Of a stretch of DNA of 64,000 bases, positions 16,481 through 27,380 are shown in pieces. The stretch is from Nectonema munidae (Eukaryota; Nematomorpha; Nectonematoida; Nectonematidae): the NCBI GenBank assembly GCA_030549495.1, contig JAUIRK010000065.1:444001-508000 (forward strand), written 5' to 3'. The position numbers and the translations under genes were made by a program. Positions within the stretch are counted from its first letter, which is position 1. Each line of letters starts with the position of its first letter. A model generated the notes under the pieces. It was given only the letters and a program-made list of their open reading frames with translations, was not told the DNA's origin and did no database searches.

Positions 16481-17700
16481 TCTAACATGTTATGCATTTG
16501 AATTCCATTAATACTTTTATTCATATATTATGTACCTTTAACTTTTTATTACTTACTTACATTGTACACTTTTATGAAATTATACTTATATAGTTTATAT
16601 ATTATTAGTTTTATTGTTATTACATATATAATCATTAACACAAATCTACACATCAATACGGAAACTTACTATTACTACACCTTGTTTTGATTTCAACAAG
16701 TGATAGAGCGTAACAACCAGCTGCTTTCATTAGCCTTCTGCGTGCTCTTGGAATTGAGTGAATTAGGAAACACTTCTTTTAAATGTTGATTATCATTCAA
16801 TAAATTTCTTTATAAAGTTCCTCCATAAATCATTGTTACAAAAAATCATGAATTATTTAAGACGAGATTTATATAATTTGAGCGAGATGGGTAAGTTTAA
16901 TGTTTAGGGGCTTGAATAAAGTTGCTGGGATTTAATACCCTAAAGATGTTGGGCAAAAATCCATCCTAACCTTTAATGTTCATGGTTCAATACAATGCGG
17001 TCAATTTAGCCTTAGCAAAACTATCGGTACTTTTAGCAACTAACAAAAAAATAATAGTTAAAAAAATATTTAAGAAAATGAAAACATATTCTTGCTTTAA
17101 ATTATTTTTATCAAATTATACATAAATATATTGCAAAATCCATTTATAAAAAAAAATTATGCATACTTAAAAAAATTAAGTTTTAAAATTTAAAAAGAAA
17201 ATAGTTCGTTCCCATATAAATAGTTAGAACTGAACAGAAAATTTAATAAATAAAAAAGAGCAGGGTAATCAAAATTTATACTCGATTTGTTTCTCTTTTG
17301 TTTAAATCCCATCATTTCATTTTCTTATATTGAAGCAGAATGTAGGAGAGTTGAAATATATGTGTAGTTGATTGATTTTACTAATATTTATTATTTTTTT
17401 TCTCTTTTCTTTATTTATTTTTTTTCTCTTTTTCTTTTTTAATGTAAATAATGATATTTTGTATCTTTTTATTACTTTTTTTACTAATGTTGTTTGAAAC
17501 TATTAATTACCGTTAAATTTCTAGTTTTTGACTGTAAATATGCCCGTGTGTTTTATTATTATATAATATTGTGATCTCAAATCATTTTATATACTTTGAC
17601 TTTTTTTCGACTGCTTAAAGATTCAAATATTTTAATATCTAATTCTCAAGGATATAAAAATACACGAGAATGATTATGATTTTGTAAGGTGAATTATAGT
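16481..17700. other. AT-rich intergenic DNA, nothing recognised
   Basis: Very AT-rich, with T-rich low-complexity runs around 17390-17450. I see no coding frame with a recognisable domain. Confidence 0.5.
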
Positions 17701-19000
17701 TTCAATGAATCATCAAATTTAGCTTATTTATTTAAGAAATCATCAAAACTGGTTTGCTTCAATTGAGAAAATCTATAATTTTCTAAACCTTTAAAAAGCT
17801 TTTCTTTGCTTTCTAATAAAATGTCGTCATTTTTTTGCTAAAAAAATATTTTCTGAAGAATATCGCACTCATTATCCTCTTTAAACTTGATTGACTTAAT
17901 TTTCTAGCTTAACTCCTTTACTTCATCATTTTCATCAAACCTTTAAGGAAGCTCTTCTATATTTTTGGTAATTTATACTGAAATCAAATCTTTGTCATCA
18001 GTTAAAGCCATAACACTTTCGTCAAACTTAATAAAATCTTCCCAATTGACATGTAAAAACATAACATTCTGTTGGAACTTCAACAATATTCTCAGACTGT
18101 TTGGATATCTTATTACTAAAGCCACATTTATTGAAACAATTATAAATTATAAATTGAAAACGTTGAATAAATCTTTTATTTATCAAAATACTAGCAATAA
18201 TATTTCGGTCACTATAACCTTCTTCAGATATATATGACGTCTAATATATCTGAAGAAGGTCATAGTGACCGAAATATTATTGCTAGTATTTTGTTAAATA
18301 AAAGATTTATTCAACGTTTTCAATTTATTTTCTTTACAACTTTTATTTATGAAGACTCAGCGCCATTTTATCTACAATTATAAATTATGTTTGGTTTCAC
18401 AGAATCCCATTTACTTTTTATCCAAATTATCGCATTCAAAATATTGATCTTTTTAGAAACGTCGTTAGCATCTTCAATTTTATCTATTTTCATAATCACA
18501 TGTTTCATAAAGTTTACTCGATAAAAAGATTAAAATTTTTAATGATATCCATATCCAATGAGTTGGTGATAGAAGTCGTATTAAGTGGTAAGTAGGTAAC
18601 TTTAATGCTTGAGAGATCTTCAACGGTATGTGCCGTGCAGTTGTCAACAATCATGAGGATGAAACGGTTTTGCCCTATCATTTAGTTCTGTAAAATAGAC
18701 AACCATATAGAAAAAAATTGTCTGGTAATCGAGGCTTGCTATTTGCAAAGTATTTTACAGGCATCGAATCAACATTGAAAATGTTTTTAACACATACCCT
18801 CTTCAAATTGAGGATATTTTCTCAAATCATTCCTCAACAATTTCACCATTAACTGACAAAGATTTACCATGTAGCAAGTTTTATATTGCGTATTTTAAAA
18901 AAATATTGTAGCCAACATTTAGAGGCCTAAAAATTAAGAAAGGCTACTTGTTTCAGCAATGTATTTTGCAAAAATTGCTAAAATATAGGCAGACATGGGC
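17700..19000 (-). pseudogene. Tigger/pogo transposase relic crossing the left duplication edge
   Basis: Read on the minus strand. IVDNCTAHTVEDLSSIKVTY and LPLNTTSITNSLDMDII (about 18660-18560) are the second-Asp region of a DDE_1 transposase. After the hairpin insertion (18151-18373) the frame resumes with NCFNKCGFSNKISKQSENIV, a typical C-terminal Tigger segment. It continues across 17879 into the unique flank with FKEDNECDILQKIF and LLESKEKLFKGLENYRF. It has several frame breaks. Because the relic continues left of 17879 here but stops at 40096 in copy 2, copy 1 keeps the ancestral left flank. Confidence 0.68.
18151..18373 (+). mobile_element. Hairpin insertion with hammerhead-like core, Penelope-like terminal repeat?
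   Basis: A 223-bp insertion is flanked by ACAATTATAAATTAT on both sides (18136-18150 and 18374-18388). Its first ~170 bp are a near-perfect inverted repeat of about 80-bp arms around a loop near 18240. Each arm has CTGAAGAAGGTCATAGTGACC followed by GAAA: the CUGANGA and GAAA boxes of a hammerhead ribozyme around a GGTCA/TGACC stem. Hammerheads of this kind are known from Penelope-like elements, and the long target duplication fits a retroelement. Whether the RNA folds and cleaves is unproven; one extra A sits beside stem II. Confidence 0.5.
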
Positions 19001-19191
19001 ACGGGCAGACTTAATCAAACACCAATAAACACAGATTTCAATTAGATTTATTAAAGTGTATGCCTCTAATAAAAAATAACTTATACTAAATTAAAAAATA
19101 CCTCAACCGTAAACAAATTTTTTTTGCAATTGTGAAGATGACATATTCACAACCTTTCTCTCATATTTTTAAATGTTTAATAAATTAATTA

Positions 19192-19262
19192 TTTCTATTA
19201 GGGTGTACCTCTCAACTTAACAGTTGAAGGTTAGGGGTTGGATCCCAAATGCTCCCAACTCT
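19192..19262 (+). repeat. tRNA-derived SINE head, decayed
   Basis: ATTAGGGTGTACCTCTCAAC and GGGGTTGGATCCC align with the better preserved head at 19536-19611, including a damaged B box (GGTTGGATCCC). Same family, older copy. Confidence 0.5.
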
Positions 19263-19535
19263 TAAAAACAAATTCACAAAAATTGTGATTTAACCATTTA
19301 AAGCATAATGCGAGCATATAGCTTTACGGCTGAAAGTACTTTGATATCTCCAACCAACTTATTTCTATTCCTTATTTTATTAAAAAATATAAACTGAAAA
19401 AAAACTTATTGGGTATCAAAAGAAGATAAAGTTATTTTTGCATGCTCTTTTACATTTTTTCCTTCAAAGATTTCTTTAATTATGTTTAGTGTTAATATTC
19501 TATGCTCTATTATTTTATAATTTATTTTTTATTAT

Positions 19536-19611
19536 ATGAGCCTCAATGGTTGTTAGGGTGTACCTCTCAGCCTAACAGTGGAAGTTCAGGGGTTCGATCC
19601 CCAAGGCTCGT
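19536..19611 (+). repeat. tRNA-like SINE head
   Basis: ATGAGCC at 19536 and GGCTCGT ending at 19611 pair over seven positions (one G-U) as an acceptor stem across 76 nt, and the B box GGTTCGATCCC is intact (19591-19601). D and anticodon arms are poor and T-stem pairing is partial, so a SINE head or tRNA pseudogene is likelier than a working tRNA. A G-rich run (19645-19668) follows, then the hAT target site. Confidence 0.5.
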
Positions 19612-19679
19612 CACCAGTCGCGATTCTAAGTTTTTAAAAGGGAATGGGGGGGGGGGGGGAGGGGGGGCTCTGTCAGGGC

Positions 19680-22600
19680 CAAGGGGTAAGGAACCATGGG
19701 GATAGGAGGGGATGTATCCCCTCCACCTTGGAAAATAATGCAAATTATCCCCCCAGGTTTAGTGTAGGTAATTTTATATATAGTAATTAAAAACTTAATA
19801 TCATATGTAATGTCAGTGAATATTTTTTACCGTATACTTGACACCTGATTCAAAGAGTCAAAGACTAACATGAACACTAATATATAACTATATCTGTTTT
19901 TGAAAGTTTAAATCATGTGATATGCTTAGATGTGTGTCTGTCTATGCTATATCAAACTACGATGTGCTTGCAGGCCATGATGATTCTAGTCTGTACATAA
20001 CTATTATAAAAAGATCTATCATGATTGAGTATTAAAATGATGCTATCATGATTGAGTATTATGCATGCCATCATGTTTGATTTTTATGCCTCATTCCACA
20101 TGATATGCTTACAAGCCAGTATAAAACTAGTTTGTTGCTGCAGCTATGCAATGGCTCATTTTTGATTTATATCTTTATTGCTGCATCAACAACAAATATA
20201 AAGACGTCAAAAAGTTAAGGTCTTTGATAAAAAAACAGTTTTTAAAATCATGCAAAAAACTTTGATTGGATTTTGTAGTTTTGACGCTTGTTAATAAAAC
20301 AGTTATTGTATGTGAGAGATTGTCTCTTTTCTACTGTTGATTGTCTTCTTTCTGTTCCCTGTCATTTTTTTGTTTAGTGGAAAAATTTAGTATTAACTTT
20401 ACTACTGTCTTTTGTAATTTTTTTATTATTATTAATGTTAATTTTTTCAGAAAGTATAATAAATGTCTCAAAACAAAAAGTTTAAAGGAAACCCAATAAC
20501 ATCATTTTTTAAAATTTTGGGAAATAACAATGAAACAGAAAATGTTCATGTTGAAAATGAAAACGGTGATGAAAGTGCAGGTAGTACTGCCTTTATAAAG
20601 CAAAGTTTCTCTAGCATGTCTGAAAATTTTCAAGGTCCTTGTCATCCAAACAATTCAATTATTCCACCTAGACTCACTTCTTCTCAGAAGGTTTTTTTTC
20701 AGGAAAAATGGTTTAGCTTATATCCATGGTTGCATTACGATTTGAAAAGTCAAATTTTTTTTTGTTTTTATTGTGTCGTGGCAGAAAAAGAAGAGGCCTT
20801 GAAAATTGTAAAAAATAAAGAAATGGCTTTCATCGTAGAAGGCTTTTGTAATTGGAAAAAGGCTACAGCAAAGTTTGATGTTCATCAAAGGTCCGAATGC
20901 CACAAGGTTGCTATAACATACAAAGTCTTGAAGCCATCAGAAAAAATATACAATTTGATTGATTCTACAACAAACAAACAACAAAAACAAGCATGGAAAA
21001 ACTTGTTAGATATTTTTAAATGCATTCGTTTTTTATTGAGGCAAGGTCTCGCATTCAGAGGACACACCCCTGAGCAAGGAAATTTTTTATCAACTTTTAA
21101 AGCTTTTCTGTAATTCTGACGATAAAATTTCAACACTTGTTTCAAAAAGTTTAAAAAATTTTACCTCACCCACAATACAAGAAGAGATAATCAAGTTATT
21201 TAGCCTTGATATTTAAAAAAAAACTTTCAGCTAGAATTGTTAAGAATGGCCCTTATGGAGTCATAGTAGACGGTAAGTTTCTTTAAATTTTAAAAATATG
21301 AGTCAATTTTTAATCTTTCGCAGGAACTCAGGACATAAATGGAACAGAACAAGAAGCTGTTTGCTTTCGTCATATAAACAATATCTTGGAGGTTTTTGAA
21401 GATTTTGTTCGTCTTTACGAACTGTCAAACACATCAGGAGAAGCCATTTCAAATATGATTTTAGATGTTATTGTTCGGAAATTGTCTCTCAAAAAGTAAC
21501 TTAAGAGCACAAACATAAGACGGAGCAGCCAATATAATGGGAAGGTATAAAGGCTGTCAGGCTAAAATTAAGGAAAAGCAACCACTTGCATTGCACTTTC
21601 ATTGCGCCTCTCATGTTTCAAATTTGATAATGCAGCATTCAACTTCTGCTAGTGTGGATATTCGTGATGCAATTCAATGGGTTCACGAACTTGGCATAAT
21701 TTTTAAAAGATCTGGAAAGTTTAAGGTGTTTTTATTTTTCTCATATATTTTTAATACTATTTTTTGAAATTTCGTTTCAGAACATTTTTAAATCTATTGC
21801 GAGCGACAGTTTAATAGAATGTATAGATGCTAATGATTCTTCTCTCAACCTTGGAACGATAAGACCGCTTTGCGCTACAAGATGGCTTTGCAGACTCTCA
21901 GCAATAATGTCTGTTAAAAACAATTATGAAATTGTTTTGAAAAGTTTGAAAGAAATGTCTTTGAGCAATAATAATTCTTATGGTACTTTAGGGTTTAAAA
22001 CCAACGGCTTTTATAACCGTTTTTCCAAGGGAAAAGCATTACTTGCTTTAGAAATGGTGATAAATCCTTTAATGCTTCTGGAAAAACTCAACCGATCAAC
22101 TCAATCTGTTCAGACTGTTCTTTCAAGTAAGATTAAAATTATTTTCATAAATTTGCAACTTTCATATATTTTTTTCACAGATTGACCAAATTTCTTCATG
22201 GAAATTCGATAATGAGTTTGACATCATATACGAAAATTCAGCCAAAAAATTAGAAAATTTCAGTTAAAACCGTTAAATGTCAGACGGAAAAGAAAGAAGG
22301 AAATTGATTTATTAAGTGAAGATTCGAAGGATATTAAAGACTATTATAAGCAACAATATTTCAGCTTTTTAGATTCAATAATTTTGAAAATGAAAGAAAT
22401 GTATGATACTTGCAAGCCTGATCTTTTTATATACAAAATTCTTGAGAACACTTTAAGTTCAGGAAAAATATCAAATTATGAAGTTTTAAGTCAACATCCA
22501 GAAATACATTTGGAAACTTTAAAAATAGAGCTTGCAATGTTTAAACGAAAGACAAACTCAAATAATTTTGAAGAGGCAAGAAAAAATGATCTAAACATGA

Positions 22601-23057
22601 ATGAAGAAGTTCGTATGCTCTTTCCTCAAGTTTTTATGTTGATCAAACTTTTGCTCGTATGCCCTGTTTCTTCGAGCCAATGTGAACGCAGCTTTAGTGC
22701 TCTCAGGAGATTAAAAACGTGGCTTAGAAAAACTATGAGTCAAGCAAGACTTAACTCTGTTGCTGTTTGTAACATACACCAAGCGCTTCTTGATGAAGTA
22801 TCCATTGAATTACTTGCTGAACAGTTTGCTAAATCAAATGAAAAAAGGCGTGATACTTTTGGTTTTTAGTATATTTTTATGTCTATTTGTGCAACTGTTT
22901 TTTTTTATTATATAAAATGTAGTTTTTCCTATTTTCATTTTAAATATAATAAATTTCTTAAATTTAAAGACTTACTATTGTACAAAAAAATTTTGCTTAA
23001 AAAACTTCAATATAATTTTATTATACCCCCCAGTTTTTTTGCTTTCCTACGCCACTG
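19680..23057 (+). mobile_element. hAT transposon (ZMYM/TTF-finger type), copy 1
   Basis: An 8-bp target duplication GTCAGGGC lies on both sides (19672-19679 and 23058-23065). The element starts CAAGGGGTAAGGAACCATGG here (CAAGGGCGTAGGAA in copy 2) and ends TTCCTACGCCACTG, imperfect inverted repeats of about 14 bp. Length 3378 bp. The interior carries a four-exon transposase relic. TSD size, termini and protein all fit hAT. Confidence 0.88.
20463..22869 (+). pseudogene. hAT transposase (TTF finger, DUF4371-like, hAT dimerisation), copy 1
   Basis: Likely exons: 20463-21272, 21324-21725, 21781-22126 and 22181-22869, with GT-AG introns of only 51-55 bp. Exon 1 has a TTF-type finger (YPWLHYDLKSQ, FCFYC, and His residues about 60 residues later). 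Exon 2 has VDGTQDINGTEQEAV and DGAANIMGRYKGCQAKI. The C-terminus has CPVSSSQCERSFSALRRLKT, the hAT dimerisation signature. Two defects occur in both copies: a frame break near 21110 (FKAFL then stop, where CNSDDKISTLV should follow) and an in-frame stop in QT-stop-DGAAN (near 21513). Copy 1 alone has further damage near 22243-22270. The element was therefore dead before the segmental duplication. Confidence 0.85.
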
Positions 23058-23065
23058 GTCAGGGC

Positions 23066-23479
23066 CAATATTTTGTTAGATAACACTTGTTATTTTTTAA
23101 CGCAAAAATGCTCTCCTAACTTCAGATATAGCTCGGTTTTTTGTATTTAGAAACATTGAAATTTTGGTAAGAGTTTTAAATCTCAATTTTTTTTCTTTGA
23201 AATAAGATTAGCAAATATAGAATATTTTTGAAAGTTTTTTTGTATAATAAATTTTATTTAAAAAAATTCGCTAAATATTTAAAAAAGTTTCATTTTATCG
23301 AAAATTAGTGAAGTATAATTCGACGATTATTATGACGACTATAGAATTCGTCAACAAATTTAGTATTTTTTCAATAGAAAGTATTTTAATTGTTTTGTGA
23401 AAAATTGTTATAAGATATGGAAGTGACTTAATCAATAATAACCTAGTATTATAGCTGAATTATTCATTTCTCAATTTTC
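23066..23479. other. AT-rich flank between hAT and LINE fragment
   Basis: No coding frame or clear repeat seen. Confidence 0.4.
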
Positions 23480-23622
23480 AATTAAAAATTATTCAAACAC
23501 TGCTTCTGAACTGTTTTGTGACTATCTTGCCAATTGCTTCATGTCATTTTCTTCTTCATAAGTTTACAGTTAATGAGATACTTATAGCTATAAAATCTAT
23601 AGATTCTGATGCAACTCTTGTA

Positions 23623-24645
23623 CAGTGCACCCCAGATTAACCACCATCTTTGGGACATGTCATTAACTGGCGGTATATCGGGGGTGTCATAATGTTGCCG
23701 CCTTATTCATGTTAGGTGGTATCATAACGGATATAATGAATTAGAGAAAATAAAAAACAAAAAAATAAAAATAAATACAATGTACTGAAAATTTTATTCA
23801 AACCATCATTAATTACTTGGAAAAATAATCTATCAATGTTTTTTGTTTACACTTGACAATTGCAACCTTTTGAAACGTTTTTCCAGCTGTTCAAAAATCA
23901 TCAAATCATTTTCAGTCAGGCACACTTCTGATTCAATAAAATCCCGAAAAACACCAAGAGCGGCTTTAACGTCTTTCATTACAGGTTTTGGTTTTAGTGC
24001 AGTCTTTCCCTCTTCGTCACTTTCCTCCAATGGGGCTAGTTTGACAGTCAATAATCTCTTGGATGTCATCTCTGCGAATGTCTTCTGTGAATTGTGTATG
24101 GAGACGAGTTCATCTGAGGACATCGCAAGAGTGTGCTCAATGTCCAGTGCTCTTGTAGTTCTTCGAATAAGTTCTGCTAGTGGGATGTCATCATCCTCAT
24201 CATCATCAGACTGAGACTCAGGGGATGCTATTGATCTCATAGGTTTTGTAAGACCAGTGTGCTTCCAGCAATTTGCGATTGTGGTAGAAGTGATAGAGTC
24301 CCTGGCTTTTTTAACGTAGCGAATAGCGTCGGCAACAGTGTTGTGAGTCCGACTGAATCCAACTGATCGATAATTTGGTTGAGCTCGTGTAGGCGAAAAT
24401 GTGATTATAGAAGAGTGATGAATACAGGGGTGTCAGCTAAACATACTCGCAAGACCTCTTGCAAGTGACACCTCTTGCCCTGCTAGTCAAGGAAGTGTAA
24501 ATAGCATGTCTGTTCCGCCAATGGCCGACAGTGGGAAGGGTTATATCGGGGGAATTACAATGGTGGGAAATTCGGGCTACATAATTTTATGGCAGTAGGC
24601 GGAGTTGGCAGTAAAAACGGGTGGCGGTTATGCGAGGGACCACTG
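23623..24645 (-). mobile_element. Internally deleted Tigger element, copy 1
   Basis: TA target sites flank it (23621-23622 and 24646-24647). The ends are CAGTGCACCCCAGATTAACC on the left and, read on the minus strand, CAGTGGTCCCTCGCATAACC on the right: related inverted repeats. It retains only the C-terminal part of a transposase on the minus strand, so it is nonautonomous. Confidence 0.82.
23833..24420 (-). pseudogene. Tigger transposase C-terminal fragment, copy 1
   Basis: Reading leftward: AIRYVKKARDSITSTTIANC (the conserved Tigger word before the acidic tail), then SPESQSDDDEDDDIPLAELI, then LAPLEESDEEGKTALKPK and an LEKRFKRLQ tail. The HTH and most of the DDE core are missing. The copy-2 version keeps slightly more upstream sequence (LLPLDSSIIQNLKSHFR). 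Confidence 0.75.
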
Positions 24646-25436
24646 TAATTGGTAAGTTTCTATTAATAGGATTTAACTCATGTATAGAGTTCTCATATTT
24701 TCCACAAGTTTTCAAAATAAACAAAGTTATTCCGCTGTTCAAAAAAGGAAATAAACATCACGTTATCTAACTATTTAGTTTTCTATTTATATGAAAAACT
24801 AATTATCGTCCTATAAATTTAATTTCATCTTTTTCAAAAATCTTTGAGAAGTTACTTCATTATTAATTTTTCATGTCCAGTTTTTCAACTTTCAGTTTGG
24901 TTTTAGGAGAGGACACAATACTGGACATCTGTAGGCATGCCTAATTAATGATATTGTTAATAATATAACAAAAAAATGGAAATATTACAATATTTATCAA
25001 TTTGTCAAAAGCATTTGACACTCTGTGTTATAATATACTTCTGAAAAAATTAAGTTTCTATAGAGTTGAAAAATCCTATCTTGCATTATTGAAGTCATAT
25101 CTAAAGGAAAGATCACAGATAGTTTTTCACGATAATATGAATTCTGAAGATTACAAAAGCTTACGAGTTCCACAAGGCTCCATCTTAGGGCCATTACTAT
25201 TCAATATTTTTATCAATGATATATATAAGTGTAATAAAAAATTAAGTTTTTTTTTATTTGCGGATGATATAACCTTCAATATGCCTATAAAAAATAGTGT
25301 TTTGACAGATAAAATTGAAGAGTTAAATGAAGTTATTAGATGGTGTCAATTAATTAATGTTAATATAAAGAGCAATTTTATCTCCTAAAACAAATCTAAC
25401 ATAATTAATAAAAATGCACTACATTTTGAACTTATT

Positions 25437-26335
25437 TAATTTTTTCAATAATCATGGCTACTTTTTAGAAAATGTCAATCAAAATTTTGATTGATTAAAA
25501 ATATATCTAATAAAATATACCTTCAAATTTTATATAAAATATATGTTTTTATACTAAATCGGTCATGCTGCTTTCATTTCTGGACTCATTTTTTACATTT
25601 AGGATTTGAAAATACCTATAAGAGTTGGTCAAATTTGCGGTTTACTTCTGAAAATTGTCTCCAAAAATATTCCTTCAAATTTTACACAAAATATATGTGT
25701 TATACTAAATCGGCCATGCTGGTTTCATTTCTGGACTCATTTTTTACGTTTAGGATGTGAAAATACCTATAAGTGTTAACCAAATTTGGGGTTTACTTCT
25801 AAAAATTGTCTCCAAAAACATTAATTCAAATTTTACATGAAATATATATTTTTATAGCAAATAGATCATGATGATTTCATTTCTGAACACAGTTTTCGCA
25901 TTTAGAGGTTTTACTGCTAGTGTCAATCAAATTTGCAGTTTATGTCTGAAAACGATATCTCAAAATATTCTTTCTAATTTTACATGAAATATATGTTTTT
26001 ATACCAATTCAACCATGATAATTTTTATTTCTGAAATCATTTTTTGCATTTAGAGGTTTTAAATGTCTAAAAGTGTCAATCAAATGTTCGATTTACGTCT
26101 AATGTCTACAGAAATATTTTTTAAATTTAAATAAAATATCTGTTTTTTATGCCAAATGGAAGAGGCTGTTTTCATTTTTGGACTCAGGTTTGGCATTTAT
26201 GGTTTTAAAATATCTGAAAGCTTCAATCAGATTTGGGGTTTACTTCTAGATACTGTCTTCAAAAATATTTTCAAAAAAATAAAATATGTGTTTTATACCA
26301 AATTGACAATGCTTATTTTATTTCTGTACGGATTT
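25437..26335 (+). repeat. ~150-bp tandem array, family A, copy 1
   Basis: A leader (TTTTTTCAATAATCATGGCT, then the perfect palindrome TCAATCAAAATTTTGATTGA) is followed by about six diverged units. The word CAAATTTGCGGTTTAC or a variant recurs at 25630, 25781, 25928, 26081 and 26228, giving spacings of 147-153 bp. Units share CAAATTTTACATGAAATATA, CATGCTG and TTTCATTTCTGGACTCATTT. There is no coding capacity. The same family recurs at 27900, 35600 (inverted) and 37200. Confidence 0.82.
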
Positions 26336-27230
26336 TGAAAAAAAGGGAAAATGAACCCATTTTTATAATTAGAGGGAGGCATCAATTGGGAAAGAACAAT
26401 TAGAAACCTTTTTTAGAAGTATTCTTCTTAGAAATGGGATAATTGAAGAACATTTATATTTTTTGATTTCGATGTGATATTAGGCAGGGTTGATTGATGT
26501 GGACTAGGAAAAATATTTGGCGATTCCAACCACTTAATACTTTTTCGACTCGACTAACTCCCCCATTTATAATTTTTGAAAAATCTTTTTAACATAATGC
26601 CTCCACCTATATATAATTTTGCGACTTTGACTTTAAAAATGTATAAATTATCCATCAACTTTCTTTCTCAAATATTTTAAATCTACAAAAAGTCTTTTTG
26701 TGGATTGAAAGATTTCCTGAATTTTACACATTTCAGCTTTATATAGAAAACAATGTTTTTGATCTATTTTCTTCAACATACTTTATTAAAATGTTATATT
26801 GGTCTGTATTTGTAGTTTAGTGTCTTTCTTGCAATGTCTTCAAAAGATTTCCAAATTATTGTCAAAACCTTTTTATCTAAAACCAAACAATACGATTCAC
26901 AAACTGAATTCATTCTAAGTTATTTTTTTCAAAGGTATTTCCTTTAAAATTTCTACCTAAAAACTTTCTGCTCACATACTGAATTTTGATCCCTTACAAA
27001 CTAATTTTAACATAAAATAAAAATGTTCACTTGAATTTTCAGCCTTTTTCTATGATGAGTTGCAAAAATATAGGGCTTGGACTAAAAAGATAGAGATTTT
27101 TATGTTGCGTTTTTGCAACGTTGTACACAAAAAAGAGGGTCTAATAATTTATTTTTTACTTCCACTGCCACTCCTTCTCAAAGGGAATCCTGATATTCAG
27201 CGCAAACTTAATAATTTAAATGAGAGAAAA
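26336..27230. other. AT-rich spacer downstream of the Ig gene, copy 1
   Basis: No gene recognised. A minus-strand AATAAA (plus-strand TTTATT at 27234-27239), about 145 bp past the Ig-gene stop, is a plausible polyadenylation signal. Confidence 0.4.
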
Positions 27231-27380
27231 ACTTTTATTGAATAAATCATTTAATTAAAAGCAACACACTAAAAAAATGAACACATGAACCACGACTGGA
27301 ACTTAAAAAGAAGCTAAGATCTTGAAAGATAAAGAGGAAGGCTAATGAAATATTTTTAAATAAAAAAAAGATCCCCTTCT

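Larger units (their letters stand above)
23480..25420 (+). mobile_element. LINE fragment (Jockey/CR1-like RT) with nested Tigger, copy 1
   Basis: RT-like reading is visible on both sides of a Tigger insertion. Before it: NEILIAIKSIDSDATLV (about 23570-23622). After it: FPQVFKINKVIPLFKKGNKH (about 24690-24750), then NYRPINLISSFSKIFEKLL, FRRGHNT-like sequence, LSKAFDTLCYNILLKKLSFY, LRVPQGSILGPLLFNIFIND and FFLFADDITFNM. It has several frame breaks and no ORF1 or 3' end in view, so this is a partial dead copy. Confidence 0.75.

Noticed and set aside
17965-18237. 90-codon plus-strand frame
   Set aside because: It overlaps the minus-strand Tigger relic and the hairpin insertion; no domain.
19536-19611. 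A functional tRNA gene
   Set aside because: The acceptor stem pairs well, but the D and T arms are weak, a decayed sister copy lies nearby, and no terminator T-run follows closely. A SINE head fits better.
23843-24214. 123-codon Ser-rich plus-strand frame
   Set aside because: It is the antisense shadow of the acidic C-terminus of the Tigger transposase.
25437-26335. CRISPR-like array
   Set aside because: The repeats are ~150 bp, contiguous and diverged, with no short identical repeats and unique spacers; the genome is eukaryotic.
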